From assembly GCA_958299035.1 (NCBI GenBank), contig CATQJL010000316.1, positions 14,850,347-14,914,346 on the forward strand: a DNA stretch of 64,000 nucleotides. The letters run 5' to 3'. The notes under the pieces were generated by a model, which saw only the letters and a program-made list of their open reading frames with translations, had not been told where the DNA came from and searched no databases. Both the position numbers and the translations under genes were made by a program. Below, piece by piece: positions 1 to 15,000 of the stretch (its first letter is position 1; the number at the start of each line of letters is the position of its first letter). Source of the stretch: Cylicocyclus nassatus. Its lineage: Eukaryota; Nematoda; Chromadorea; Rhabditida; Strongylidae.

Positions 1-3000
1 ATACGCTTGGGGCAGTTCTTATAATTGTTGAACGGTCTTCAAGCGGCACTTAGGGCATTAACTGTCTTCTAGATAAAGATAATATTGGTTTGTAAGCAGC
101 ACGTAGGGCAACTCGATCGGGCAGGGAAACAGATTTCTATACGCTTGGGGCAGTTCTTATAACTTTTAAACGGTCTTCAAGCGGCACTTAGGGCATGAAC
201 TGTCTTCTAGATATAGATATTATTGGTTTGTAAGCGGCACGTAGGGCAACTCGATCGTGCAGGGAAACAGATTTCTATACGCTTGGGGCAGTTCTTATAA
301 CTTTTAAACGGTCTTCAAGCGGCACTTAGGGGATAAATTTTCATTTTAAATAGTTATTATCGGTCTGTAAGCGGCACGTAGGGCAACTCGATCGTGCAGG
401 GAAACAGATTTTCATACGCTTGGGGCAGTTCTTATAATTTTTGAACGGTCTTCAAGCGGCACTTAGGGCATAAACTTTCATTTTAAATAGTTAGCAACCG
501 ATCGTGCAGGGAAACAGATTTCTATACGCTTGGGGCAGTTCTTATAACTTTTAAACGGTCTTCAAGCGGCGCTTAGGGCATAAATTTTCATTTTAAATAG
601 TTACTAGCGGTCTGTAAGCGGCACGTAGGGCAACTCGATCGTGCAGGGAAACAGATTTTCATAAGCTTGGGGCAGTTCTTATAATTTTTGAACGGTCTTC
701 AAGCGGCACTTAGGGCATAAACTTTCATTTTAAATAGTTAGCAACCGATCGTGCAGGGAACAGATTTCTATACGCTTGGGGCAGTTCTTATAACTTTTAA
801 ACGGTCTTCAAGCGGCGCTTAGGGCATAAATTTTCATTTTAAATAGTTACTAGCGGTCTGTAGCGGCACGTAGGGCAACTCGATCGGGCAGGGAAGCAGA
901 TTTTTATACGCTTGGGGCAGTTCTTATAATTTTTGAACGGTCTTCAAGCGGCACTTAGGGCATTAACTGTCTTCTAGATAAAGATAATATTGGTTTGTAA
1001 GCAGCACGTAGGGCAACTCGATCGGGCAGGGAAACAGATTTCTATACGCTTGGGGCAGTTCTTATAACTTTTAAACGGTCTTCAAGCGGCACTTAGGGCA
1101 TGAACTGTCTTCTAGATATAGATATTATTGGTTTGTAAGCGGCACGTAGGGCAACTCGATCGTGCAGGGAAACAGATTTCTATACGCTTGGGGCAGTTCT
1201 TATAACTTTTAAACGGTCTTCAAGCGGCACTTAGGGGATAAATTTTCATTTTAAGTAGTTATTATCGGTCTGTAAGCGGCACGTAGGGCAACTCGATCGT
1301 GCAGGGAAACAGATTTTCATACGCTTGGGGCAGTTCTTATAACTTTTAAACGGTCTTCAAGCGGCACTTAGGGCATAAACTTTCATTTTAAATAGTTAGC
1401 AACCGATCGTGCAGGGAAACAGATTTCTATACGCTTGGGGCAGTTCTTATAATTTTTGAACGGTCTTCAAGCGGCACTTAGGGCATAAACTTTCATTTTA
1501 AATAGTTAGCAACCGATCGTGCAGGGAACAGATTTCTATACGCTTGGGGCAGTTCTTATAACTTTTAAACGGTCTTCAAGCGGCGCTTAGGGCATAAATT
1601 TTCATTTTAAATAGTTACTAGCGGTCTGTAGCGGCACGTAGGGCAACTCGATCGGGCAGGGAAGCAGATTTTTATACGCTTGGGGCAGTTCTTATAATTT
1701 TTGAACGGTCTTCAAGCGGCACTTAGGGCATTAACTGTCTTCTAGATAAAGATAATATTGGTTTGTAAGCAGCACGTAGGGCAACTCGATCGGGCAGGGA
1801 AACAGATTTCTATACGCTTGGGGCAGTTCTTATAACTTTTAAACGGTCTTCAAGCGGCACTTAGGGTATAAACTTTCATTTTAAATAGTTAGCAACCGAT
1901 CGTGCAGGGAAACAGATTTCTATACGCTTGGGGCAGTTCTTATAATTTTTGAACGGTCTTCAAGCGGCACTTAGGGCATAAACTTTCATTTTAAATAGTT
2001 AGCAACCGATCGTGCAGGGAACAGATTTCTATACGCTTGGGGCAGTTCTTATAACTTTTAAACGGTCTTCAAGCGGCGCTTAGGGCATAAATTTTCATTT
2101 TAAATAGTTACTAGCGGTCTGTAGCGGCACGTAGGGCAACTCGATCGGGCAGGGAAGCAGATTTTTATACGCTTGGGGCAGTTCTTATAATTTTTGAACG
2201 GTCTTCAAGCGGCACTTAGGGCATGAACTGTCTTCTAGATAAAGATAATATTGGTTTGTAAGCAGCACGTAGGGCAACTCGATCGGGCAGGGAAACAGAT
2301 TTCTATACGCTTGGGGCAGTTCTTATAACTTTTAAACGGTCTTCAAGCGGCACTTAGGGCATGAACTGTCTTCTAGATATAGATATTATTGGTTTGTAAG
2401 CGGCACGTAGGGCAACTCGATCGTGCAGGGAAACAGATTTCTATACGCTTGGGGCAGTTCTTATAACTTTTAAACGGTCTTCAAGCGGCACTTAGGGGAT
2501 AAATTTTCATTTTAAATAGTTATTATCGGTCTGTAAGCGGCACGTAGGGCAACTCGATCGTGCAGGGAAACAGATTTTCATACGCTTGGGGCAGTTCTTA
2601 TAATTTTTGAACGGTCTTCAAGCGGCACTTAGGGCATAAACTTTCATTTTAAATAGTTAGCAACCGATCGTGCAGGGAAACAGATTTCTATACGCTTGGG
2701 GCAGTTCTTATAATTTTTGAACGGTCTTCAAGCGGCACTTAGGGCATAAACTTTCATTTTAAATAGTTAGCAACCGATCGTGCAGGGAACAGATTTCTAT
2801 ACGCTTGGGGCAGTTCTTATAACTTTTAAACGGTCTTCAAGCGGCGCTTAGGGCATAAATTTTCATTTTAAATAGTTACTAGCGGTCTGTAGCGGCACGT
2901 AGGGCAACTCGATCGGGCAGGGAAGCAGATTTTTATACGCTTGGGGCAGTTCTTATAATTTTTGAACGGTCTTCAAGCGGCACTTAGGGCATTAACTGTC

Positions 3001-6000
3001 TTCTAGATAAAGATAATATTGGTTTGTAAGCAGCACGTAGGGCAACTCGATCGGGCAGGGAAACAGATTTCTATACGCTTGGGGCAGTTCTTATAACTTT
3101 TAAACGGTCTTCAAGCGGCACTTAGGGTATAAACTTTCATTTTAAATAGTTAGCAACCGATCGTGCAGGGAAACAGATTTCTATACGCTTGGGGCAGTTC
3201 TTATAATTTTTGAACGGTCTTCAAGCGGCACTTAGGGCATAAACTTTCATTTTAAATAGTTAGCAACCGATCGTGCAGGGAACAGATTTCTATACGCTTG
3301 GGGCAGTTCTTATAACTTTTAAACGGTCTTCAAGCGGCGCTTAGGGCATAAATTTTCATTTTAAATAGTTACTAGCGGTCTGTAGCGGCACGTAGGGCAA
3401 CTCGATCGGGCAGGGAAGCAGATTTTTATACGCTTGGGGCAGTTCTTATAATTTTTGAACGGTCTTCAAGCGGCACTTAGGGCATGAACTGTCTTCTAGA
3501 TAAAGATAATATTGGTTTGTAAGCAGCACGTAGGGCAACTCGATCGGGCAGGGAAACAGATTTCTATACGCTTGGGGCAGTTCTTATAACTTTTAAACGG
3601 TCTTCAAGCGGCACTTAGGGCATGAACTGTCTTCTAGATATAGATATTATTGGTTTGTAAGCGGCACGTAGGGCAACTCGATCGTGCAGGGAAACAGATT
3701 TCTATACGCTTGGGGCAGTTCTTATAACTTTTAAACGGTCTTCAAGCGGCACTTAGGGGATAAATTTTCATTTTAAATAGTTATTATCGGTCTGTAAGCG
3801 GCACGTAGGGCAACTCGATCGTGCAGGGAAACAGATTTTCATACGCTTGGGGCAGTTCTTATAATTTTTGAACGGTCTTCAAGCGGCACTTAGGGCATAA
3901 ACTTTCATCTTAAATAGTTAGCAACCGATCGTGCAGGGAACAGATTTCTATACGCTTGGGGCAGTTCTTATAACTTTTAAACGGTCTTCAAGCGGCACTT
4001 AGGGCATTAACTGTCTTCTAGATAAAGATAATATTGGTTTGTAAGCAGCACGTAGGGCAACTCGATCGGGCAGGGAAACAGATTTCTATACGCTTGGGGC
4101 AGTTCTTATAACTTTTAATCGGTCTTCAAGCGGCGCTTAGGGCATAAATTTTCATTTTAAATAGTTACTAGCGGTCTGTAAGCGGCACGTAGGGCAACTC
4201 GATCGGGCAGGGAAGCAGATTTTTATACGCTTGGGGCAGTTCTTATAATTTTTGAACGGTCTTCAAGCGGCACTTAGGGCATGAACTGTCTTCTAGATAA
4301 AGATAATATTGGTTTGTAAGCAGCACGTAGGGCAACTCGATCGGGCAGGGAAACAGATTTCTATACGCTTGGGGCAGTTCTTATAACTTTTAAACGGTCT
4401 TCAAGCGGCACTTAGGGCATGAACTGTCTTCTAGATATAGATAATATTGGTTTGTAAGCAGCACGTAGGGCAACTCGATCGTGCAGGGAAACAGATTTCT
4501 ATACGCTTGGGGCAGTTCTTATAACTTTTAAACGGTCTTCAAGCGGCACTTAGGGGATAAATTTTCATTTTAAATAGTTATTATCGGTCTGTAAGCGGCA
4601 CGTAGGGCAACTCGATCGTGCAGGGAAACAGATTTTCATACGCTTGGGGCAGTTCTTATAATTTTTGAACGGTCTTCAAGCGGCACTTAGGGCATAAACT
4701 TTCATCTTAAATAGTTAGCAACCGATCGTGCAGGGAACAGATTTCTATACGCTTGGGGCAGTTCTTATAACTTTTAAACGGTCTTCAAGCGGCACTTAGG
4801 GCATTAACTGTCTTCTAGATAAAGATAATATTGGTTTGTAAGCAGCACGTAGGGCAACTCGATCGGGCAGGGAAACAGATTTCTATACGCTTGGGGCAGT
4901 TCTTATAACTTTTAATCGGTCTTCAAGCGGCGCTTAGGGCATAAATTTTCATTTTAAATAGTTACTAGCGGTCTGTAAGCGGCACGTAGGGCAACTCGAT
5001 CGGGCAGGGAAGCAGATTTTTATACGCTTGGGGCAGTTCTTATAATTTTTGAACGGTCTTCAAGCGGCACTTAGGGCATGAACTGTCTTCTAGATAAAGA
5101 TAATATTGGTTTGTAAGCAGCACGTAGGGCAACTCGATCGGGCAGGGAAACAGATTTCTATACGCTTGGGGCAGTTCTTATAACTTTTAAACGGTCTTCA
5201 AGCGGCACTTAGGGCATGAACTGTCTTCTAGATATAGATAATATTGGTTTGTAAGCAGCACGTAGGGCAACTCGATCGGGCAGGGAAACAGATTTCTATA
5301 CGCTTGGGGCAGTTCTTATAACTTTTAAACGGTCTTCAAGCGGCGCTTAGGGCATAAATTTTCATTTTAAATAGTTACTAGCGGTCTGTAGCGGCACGTA
5401 GGGCAACTCGATCGGGCAGGGAAGCAGATTTTTATACGCTTGGGGCAGTTCTTATAATTTTTGAACGGTCTTCAAGCGGCACTTAGGGCATTAACTGTCT
5501 TCTAGATAAAGATAATATTGGTTTGTAAGCAGCACGTAGGGCAACTCGATCGGGCAGGGAAACAGATTTCTATACGCTTGGGGCAGTTCTTATAACTTTT
5601 AAACGGTCTTCAAGCGGCACTTAGGGTATAACTTTCATTTTAAATAGTTAGCAACCGATCGTGCAGGGAAACAGATTTCTATACGCTTGGGGCAGTTCTT
5701 ATAATTTTTGAACGGTCTTCAAGCGGCACTTAGGGGATAAATTTTCATTTTAAATAGTTATTATCGGTCTGTAAGCGGCACGTAGGGCAACTCGATCGTG
5801 CAGGGAAACAGATTTTCATACGCTTGGGGCAGTTCTTATAATTTTTGAACGGTCTTCAAGCGGCACTTAGGGCATAAACTTTCATTTTAAATAGTTAGCA
5901 ACCGATCGTGCAGGGAAACAGATTTCTATACGCTTGGGGCAGTTCTTATAACTTTTAAACGGTCTTCAAGCGGCGCTTAGGGCATAAATTTTCATTTTAA

Positions 6001-9000
6001 ATAGTTACTAGCGGTCTGTAAGCGGCACGTAGGGCAACTCGATCGTGCAGGGAAACAGATTTTCATAAGCTTGGGGCAGTTCTTATAATTTTTGAACGGT
6101 CTTCAAGCGGCACTTAGGGCATAAACTTTCATTTTAAATAGTTAGCAACCGATCGTGCAGGGAACAGATTTCTATACGCTTGGGGCAGTTCTTATAACTT
6201 TTAAACGGTCTTCAAGCGGCGCTTAGGGCATAAATTTTCATTTTAAATAGTTACTAGCGGTCTGTAGCGGCACGTAGGGCAACTCGATCGGGCAGGGAAG
6301 CAGATTTTTATACGCTTGGGGCAGTTCTTATAATTTTTGAACGGTCTTCAAGCGGCACTTAGGGCATTAACTGTCTTCTAGATAAAGATAATATTGGTTT
6401 GTAAGCAGCACGTAGGGCAACTCGATCGGGCAGGGAAACAGATTTCTATACGCTTGGGGCAGTTCTTATAACTTTTAAACGGTCTTCAAGCGGCACTTAG
6501 GGCATGAACTGTCTTCTAGATATAGATATTATTGGTTTGTAAGCGGCACGTAGGGCAACTCGATCGTGCAGGGAAACAGATTTCTATACGCTTGGGGCAG
6601 TTCTTATAACTTTTAAACGGTCTTCAAGCGGCACTTAGGGGATAAATTTTCATTTTAAGTAGTTATTATCGGTCTGTAAGCGGCACGTAGGGCAACTCGA
6701 TCGTGCAGGGAAACAGATTTTCATACGCTTGGGGCAGTTCTTATAACTTTTAAACGGTCTTCAAGCGGCACTTAGGGCATAAACTTTCATTTTAAATAGT
6801 TAGCAACCGATCGTGCAGGGAAACAGATTTCTATACGCTTGGGGCAGTTCTTATAATTTTTGAACGGTCTTCAAGCGGCACTTAGGGCATAAACTTTCAT
6901 TTTAAATAGTTAGCAACCGATCGTGCAGGGAACAGATTTCTATACGCTTGGGGCAGTTCTTATAACTTTTAAACGGTCTTCAAGCGGCGCTTAGGGCATA
7001 AATTTTCATTTTAAATAGTTACTAGCGGTCTGTAGCGGCACGTAGGGCAACTCGATCGGGCAGGGAAGCAGATTTTTATACGCTTGGGGCAGTTCTTATA
7101 ATTTTTGAACGGTCTTCAAGCGGCACTTAGGGCATTAACTGTCTTCTAGATAAAGATAATATTGGTTTGTAAGCAGCACGTAGGGCAACTCGATCGTGCA
7201 GGGAAACAGATTTTCATACGCTTGGGGCAGTTCTTATAACTTTTAAACGGTCTTCAAGCGGCACTTAGGGCATAAACTTTCATTTTAAATAGTTAGCAAC
7301 CGATCGTGCAGGGAAACAGATTTCTATACGCTTGGGGCAGTTCTTATAATTTTTGAACGGTCTTCAAGCGGCACTTAGGGCATAAACTTTCATTTTAAAT
7401 AGTTAGCAACCGATCGTGCAGGGAACAGATTTCTATACGCTTGGGGCAGTTCTTATAACTTTTAAACGGTCTTCAAGCGGCGCTTAGGGCATAAATTTTC
7501 ATTTTAAATAGTTACTAGCGGTCTGTAGCGGCACGTAGGGCAACTCGATCGGGCAGGGAAGCAGATTTTTATACGCTTGGGGCAGTTCTTATAATTTTTG
7601 AACGGTCTTCAAGCGGCACTTAGGGCATTAACTGTCTTCTAGATAAAGATAATATTGGTTTGTAAGCAGCACGTAGGGCAACTCGATCGGGCAGGGAAAC
7701 AGATTTCTATACGCTTGGGGCAGTTCTTATAACTTTTAAACGGTCTTCAAGCGGCACTTAGGGTATAAACTTTCATTTTAAATAGTTAGCAACCGATCGT
7801 GCAGGGAAACAGATTTCTATACGCTTGGGGCAGTTCTTATAATTTTTGAACGGTCTTCAAGCGGCACTTAGGGCATAAACTTTCATTTTAAATAGTTAGC
7901 AACCGATCGTGCAGGGAACAGATTTCTATACGCTTGGGGCAGTTCTTATAACTTTTAAACGGTCTTCAAGCGGCGCTTAGGGCATAAATTTTCATTTTAA
8001 ATAGTTACTAGCGGTCTGTAGCGGCACGTAGGGCAACTCGATCGGGCAGGGAAGCAGATTTTTATACGCTTGGGGCAGTTCTTATAATTTTTGAACGGTC
8101 TTCAAGCGGCACTTAGGGCATTAACTGTCTTCTAGATAAAGATAATATTGGTTTGTAAGCAGCACGTAGGGCAACTCGATCGGGCAGGGAAACAGATTTC
8201 TATACGCTTGGGGCAGTTCTTATAACTTTTAAACGGTCTTCAAGCGGCACTTAGGGCATGAACTGTCTTCTAGATATAGATATTATTGGTTTGTAAGCGG
8301 CACGTAGGGCAACTCGATCGTGCAGGGAAACAGATTTCTATACGCTTGGGGCAGTTCTTATAACTTTTAAACGGTCTTCAAGCGGCACTTAGGGGATAAA
8401 TTTTCATTTTAAATAGTTATTATCGGTCTGTAAGCGGCACGTAGGGCAACTCGATCGTGCAGGGAAACAGATTTTCATACGCTTGGGGCAGTTCTTATAA
8501 TTTTTGAACGGTCTTCAAGCGGCACTTAGGGCATAAACTTTCATCTTAAATAGTTAGCAACCGATCGTGCAGGGAACAGATTTCTATACGCTTGGGGCAG
8601 TTCTTATAACTTTTAAACGGTCTTCAAGCGGCACTTAGGGCATTAACTGTCTTCTAGATAAAGATAATATTGGTTTGTAAGCAGCACGTAGGGCAACTCG
8701 ATCGGGCAGGGAAACAGATTTCTATACGCTTGGGGCAGTTCTTATAACTTTTAATCGGTCTTCAAGCGGCGCTTAGGGCATAAATTTTCATTTTAAATAG
8801 TTACTAGCGGTCTGTAAGCGGCACGTAGGGCAACTCGATCGGGCAGGGAAGCAGATTTTTATACGCTTGGGGCAGTTCTTATAATTTTTGAACGGTCTTC
8901 AAGCGGCACTTAGGGCATGAACTGTCTTCTAGATAAAGATAATATTGGTTTGTAAGCAGCACGTAGGGCAACTCGATCGGGCAGGGAAACAGATTTCTAT

Positions 9001-12000
9001 ACGCTTGGGGCAGTTCTTATAACTTTTAAACGGTCTTCAAGCGGCACTTAGGGCATGAACTGTCTTCTAGATATAGATAATATTGGTTTGTAAGCAGCAC
9101 GTAGGGCAACTCGATCGGGCAGGGAAACAGATTTCTATACGCTTGGGGCAGTTCTTATAACTTTTAAACGGTCTTCAAGCGGCGCTTAGGGCATAAATTT
9201 TCATTTTAAATAGTTACTAGCGGTCTGTAGCGGCACGTAGGGCAACTCGATCGGGCAGGGAAGCAGATTTTTATACGCTTGGGGCAGTTCTTATAATTTT
9301 TGAACGGTCTTCAAGCGGCACTTAGGGCATTAACTGTCTTCTAGATAAAGATAATATTGGTTTGTAAGCAGCACGTAGGGCAACTCGATCGGGCAGGGAA
9401 ACAGATTTCTATACGCTTGGGGCAGTTCTTATAACTTTTAATCGGTCTTCAAGCGGCGCTTAGGGCATAAATTTTCATTTTAAATAGTTACTAGCGGTCT
9501 GTAAGCGGCACGTAGGGCAACTCGATCGGGCAGGGAAGCAGATTTTTATACGCTTGGGGCAGTTCTTATAATTTTTGAACGGTCTTCAAGCGGCACTTAG
9601 GGCATTAACTGTCTTCTAGATAAAGATAATATTGGTTTGTAAGCAGCACGTAGGGCAACTCGATCGGGCAGGGAAACAGATTTCTATACGCTTGGGGCAG
9701 TTCTTATAACTTTTAAACGGTCTTCAAGCGGCACTTAGGGCATGAACTGTCTTCTAGATATAGATATTATTGGTTTGTAAGCGGCACGTAGGGCAACTCG
9801 ATCGTGCAGGGAAACAGATTTCTATACGCTTGGGGCAGTTCTTATAACTTTTAAACGGTCTTCAAGCGGCACTTAGGGGATAAATTTTCATTTTAAATAG
9901 TTATTATCGGTCTGTAAGCGGCACGTAGGGCAACTCGATCGTGCAGGGAAACAGATTTTCATACGCTTGGGGCAGTTCTTATAATTTTTGAACGGTCTTC
10001 AAGCGGCACTTAGGGCATAAACTTTCATCTTAAATAGTTAGCAACCGATCGTGCAGGGAACAGATTTCTATACGCTTGGGGCAGTTCTTATAACTTTTAA
10101 ACGGTCTTCAAGCGGCACTTAGGGCATTAACTGTCTTCTAGATAAAGATAATATTGGTTTGTAAGCAGCACGTAGGGCAACTCGATCGGGCAGGGAAACA
10201 GATTTCTATACGCTTGGGGCAGTTCTTATAACTTTTAATCGGTCTTCAAGCGGCGCTTAGGGCATAAATTTTCATTTTAAATAGTTACTAGCGGTCTGTA
10301 AGCGGCACGTAGGGCAACTCGATCGGGCAGGGAAGCAGATTTTTATACGCTTGGGGCAGTTCTTATAATTTTTGAACGGTCTTCAAGCGGCACTTAGGGC
10401 ATGAACTGTCTTCTAGATAAAGATAATATTGGTTTGTAAGCAGCACGTAGGGCAACTCGATCGGGCAGGGAAACAGATTTCTATACGCTTGGGGCAGTTC
10501 TTATAACTTTTAAACGGTCTTCAAGCGGCACTTAGGGCATGAACTGTCTTCTAGATATAGATAATATTGGTTTGTAAGCAGCACGTAGGGCAACTCGATC
10601 GGGCAGGGAAACAGATTTCTATACGCTTGGGGCAGTTCTTATAACTTTTAAACGGTCTTCAAGCGGCGCTTAGGGCATAAATTTTCATTTTAAATAGTTA
10701 CTAGCGGTCTGTAGCGGCACGTAGGGCAACTCGATCGGGCAGGGAAGCAGATTTTTATACGCTTGGGGCAGTTCTTATAATTTTTGAACGGTCTTCAAGC
10801 GGCACTTAGGGCATTAACTGTCTTCTAGATAAAGATAATATTGGTTTGTAAGCAGCACGTAGGGCAACTCGATCGGGCAGGGAAACAGATTTCTATACGC
10901 TTGGGGCAGTTCTTATAACTTTTAATCGGTCTTCAAGCGGCGCTTAGGGCATAAATTTTCATTTTAAATAGTTACTAGCGGTCTGTAAGCGGCACGTAGG
11001 GCAACTCGATCGGGCAGGGAAGCAGATTTTTATACGCTTGGGGCAGTTCTTATAATTTTTGAACGGTCTTCAAGCGGCACTTAGGGCATTAACTGTCTTC
11101 TAGATAAAGATAATATTGGTTTGTAAGCAGCACGTAGGGCAACTCGATCGGGCAGGGAAACAGATTTCTATACGCTTGGGGCAGTTCTTATAACTTTTAA
11201 ACGGTCTTCAAGCGGCACTTAGGGCATGAACTGTCTTCTAGATATAGATATTATTGGTTTGTAAGCGGCACGTAGGGCAACTCGATCGTGCAGGGAAACA
11301 GATTTCTATACGCTTGGGGCAGTTCTTATAACTTTTAAACGGTCTTCAAGCGGCACTTAGGGGATAAATTTTCATTTTAAATAGTTATTATCGGTCTGTA
11401 AGCGGCACGTAGGGCAACTCGATCGTGCAGGGAAACAGATTTTCATACGCTTGGGGCAGTTCTTATAATTTTTGAACGGTCTTCAAGCGGCACTTAGGGC
11501 ATAAACTTTCATTTTAAATAGTTAGCAACCGATCGTGCAGGGAACAGATTTCTATACGCTTGGGGCAGTTCTTATAACTTTTAAACGGTCTTCAAGCGGC
11601 ACTTAGGGCATTAACTGTCTTCTAGATAAAGATAATATTGGTTTGTAAGCAGCACGTAGGGCAACTCGATCGGGCAGGGAAACAGATTTCTATACGCTTG
11701 GGGCAGTTCTTATAACTTTTAATCGGTCTTCAAGCGGCGCTTAGGGCATAAATTTTCATTTTAAATAGTTACTAGCGGTCTGTAAGCGGCACGTAGGGCA
11801 ACTCGATCGGGCAGGGAAGCAGATTTTTATACGCTTGGGGCAGTTCTTATAATTTTTGAACGGTCTTCAAGCGGCACTTAGGGCATGAACTGTCTTCTAG
11901 ATAAAGATAATATTGGTTTGTAAGCAGCACGTAGGGCAACTCGATCGGGCAGGGAAACAGATTTCTATACGCTTGGGGCAGTTCTTATAACTTTTAAACG

Positions 12001-15000
12001 GTCTTCAAGCGGCACTTAGGGCATGAACTGTCTTCTAGATATAGATAATATTGGTTTGTAAGCAGCACGTAGGGCAACTCGATCGGGCAGGGAAACAGAT
12101 TTCTATACGCTTGGGGCAGTTCTTATAACTTTTAAACGGTCTTCAAGCGGCGCTTAGGGCATAAATTTTCATTTTAAATAGTTACTAGCGGTCTGTAGCG
12201 GCACGTAGGGCAACTCGATCGGGCAGGGAAGCAGATTTTTATACGCTTGGGGCAGTTCTTATAATTTTTGAACGGTCTTCAAGCGGCACTTAGGGCATTA
12301 ACTGTCTTCTAGATAAAGATAATATTGGTTTGTAAGCAGCACGTAGGGCAACTCGATCGGGCAGGGAAACAGATTTCTATACGCTTGGGGCAGTTCTTAT
12401 AACTTTTAATCGGTCTTCAAGCGGCGCTTAGGGCATAAATTTTCATTTTAAATAGTTACTAGCGGTCTGTAAGCGGCACGTAGGGCAACTCGATCGGGCA
12501 GGGAAGCAGATTTTTATACGCTTGGGGCAGTTCTTATAATTTTTGAACGGTCTTCAAGCGGCACTTAGGGCATGAACTGTCTTCTAGATAAAGATAATAT
12601 TGGTTTGTAAGCGGTACGTAGGCCAACTCGATCGTGCAGGGAAACAGATTTTTATACGCTTGGGGCAGTTCTTATAATTTTTGAACGGTCTTCAAGCGGC
12701 ACTTAGGGCATAAACTTTCATTTTAAATAGTTAGCAACCGATCGTGCAGGGAAACAGATTTCTATACGCTTGGGGCAGTTCTTATAATTTTTGAACGGTC
12801 TTCAAGCGGCACTTAGGGCATAAACTTTCATTTTAAATAGTTAGCAACCGATCGTGCAGGGAAACAGATTTCTATACGCTTGGGGCAGTTCTTATAACTT
12901 TTAAACGGTCTTCAAGCGGCACTTAGGGCATGAACTGTCTTCTAGATATAGATATTATTGGTTTGTAAGCGGCACGTAGGGCAACTCGATCGTGCAGGGA
13001 AACAGATTTCTATACGCTTGGGGCAGTTCTTATAACTTTTAAACGGTCTTCAAGCGGCACTTAGGGGATAAATTTTCATTTTAAATAGTTATTATCGGTC
13101 TGTAAGCGGCACGTAGGGCAACTCGATCGTGCAGGGAAACAGATTTTCATACGCTTGGGGCAGTTCTTATAAGTTTTAAACGGTCTTCAAGCGGCGCTTA
13201 GGGCATAAGTTTTCATTTTAAATAGTTACTAGCGGTCTGTAAGCGGCACGTAGGGCAATCGATCGGGCAGGGAAGCAGATTTTTATACGCTTGGGGCAGT
13301 TCTTATAATTTTTGAACGGTCTTCAAGCGGCACTTAGGGCATAAACTTTCATTTTAAATAGTTAGCAACCGATCGTGCAGGGAAACAGATTTCTATACGC
13401 TTGGGGCAGTTCTTATAATTTTTGAACGGTCTTCAAGCGGCACTTAGGGCATAAACTTTCATTTTAAATAGTTAGCAACCGATCGTGCAGGGAAACAGAT
13501 TTCTATACGCTTGGGGCAGTTCTTATAACTTTTAAACGGTCTTCAAGCGGCGCTTAGGGCATAAATTTTCATTTTAAATAGTTACTAGCGGTCTGTAGCG
13601 GCACGTAGGGCAACTCGATCGGGCAGGGAAGCAGATTTTTATACGCTTGGGGCAGTTCTTATAACTTTTAAACGGTCTTCAAGCGGCACTTAGGGCATGA
13701 ACTGTCTTCTAGATATAGATATTATTGGTTTGTAAGCGGCACGTAGGGCAACTCGATCGTGCAGGGAAACAGATTTCTATACGCTTGGGGCAGTTCTTAT
13801 AACTTTTAAACGGTCTTCAAGCGGCACTTAGGGGATAAATTTTCATTTTAAATAGTTATTATCGGTCTGTAAGCGGCACGTAGGGCAACTCGATCGTGCA
13901 GGGAAACAGATTTTCATACGCTTGGGGCAGTTCTTATAATTTTTGAACGGTCTTCAAGCGGCACTTAGGGCATAAACTTTCATTTTAAATAGTTAGCAAC
14001 CGATCGTGCAGGGAACAGATTTCTATACGCTTGGGGCAGTTCTTATAACTTTTAAACGGTCTTCAAGCGGCACTTAGGGCATTAACTGTCTTCTAGATAA
14101 AGATAATATTGGTTTGTAAGCAGCACGTAGGGCAACTCGATCGGGCAGGGAAAACAGATTTCTATACGCTTGGGGCAGTTCTTATAACTTTTAATCGGTC
14201 TTCAAGCGGCGCTTAGGGCATAAATTTTCATTTTAAATAGTTACTAGCGGTCTGTAAGCGGCACGTAGGGCAACTCGATCGGGCAGGGAAGCAGATTTTT
14301 ATACGCTTGGGGCAGTTCTTATAATTTTTGAACGGTCTTCAAGCGGCACTTAGGGCATGAACTGTCTTCTAGATATAGATATTATTGGTTTGTAAGCGGC
14401 ACGTAGGGCAACTCGATCGTGCAGGGAAACAGATTTCTATACGCTTGGGGCAGTTCTTATAACTTTTAAACGGTCTTCAAGCGGCACTTAGGGGATAAAT
14501 TTTCATTTTAAATAGTTATTATCGGTCTGTAAGCGGCACGTAGGGCAACTCGATCGTGCAGGGAAACAGATTTTCATACGCTTGGGGCAGTTCTTATAAT
14601 TTTTGAACGGTCTTCAAGCGGCACTTAGGGCATAAACTTTCATTTTAAATAGTTAGCAACCGATCGTGCAGGGAACAGATTTCTATACGCTTGGGGCAGT
14701 TCTTATAACTTTTAAACGGTCTTCAAGCGGCACTTAGGGCATTAACTGTCTTCTAGATAAAGATAATATTGGTTTGTAAGCAGCACGTAGGGCAACTCGA
14801 TCGGGCAGGGAAAACAGATTTCTATACGCTTGGGGCAGTTCTTATAACTTTTAATCGGTCTTCAAGCGGCGCTTAGGGCATAAATTTTCATTTTAAATAG
14901 TTACTAGCGGTCTGTAAGCGGCACGTAGGGCAACTCGATCGGGCAGGGAAGCAGATTTTTATACGCTTGGGGCAGTTCTTATAATTTTTGAACGGTCTTC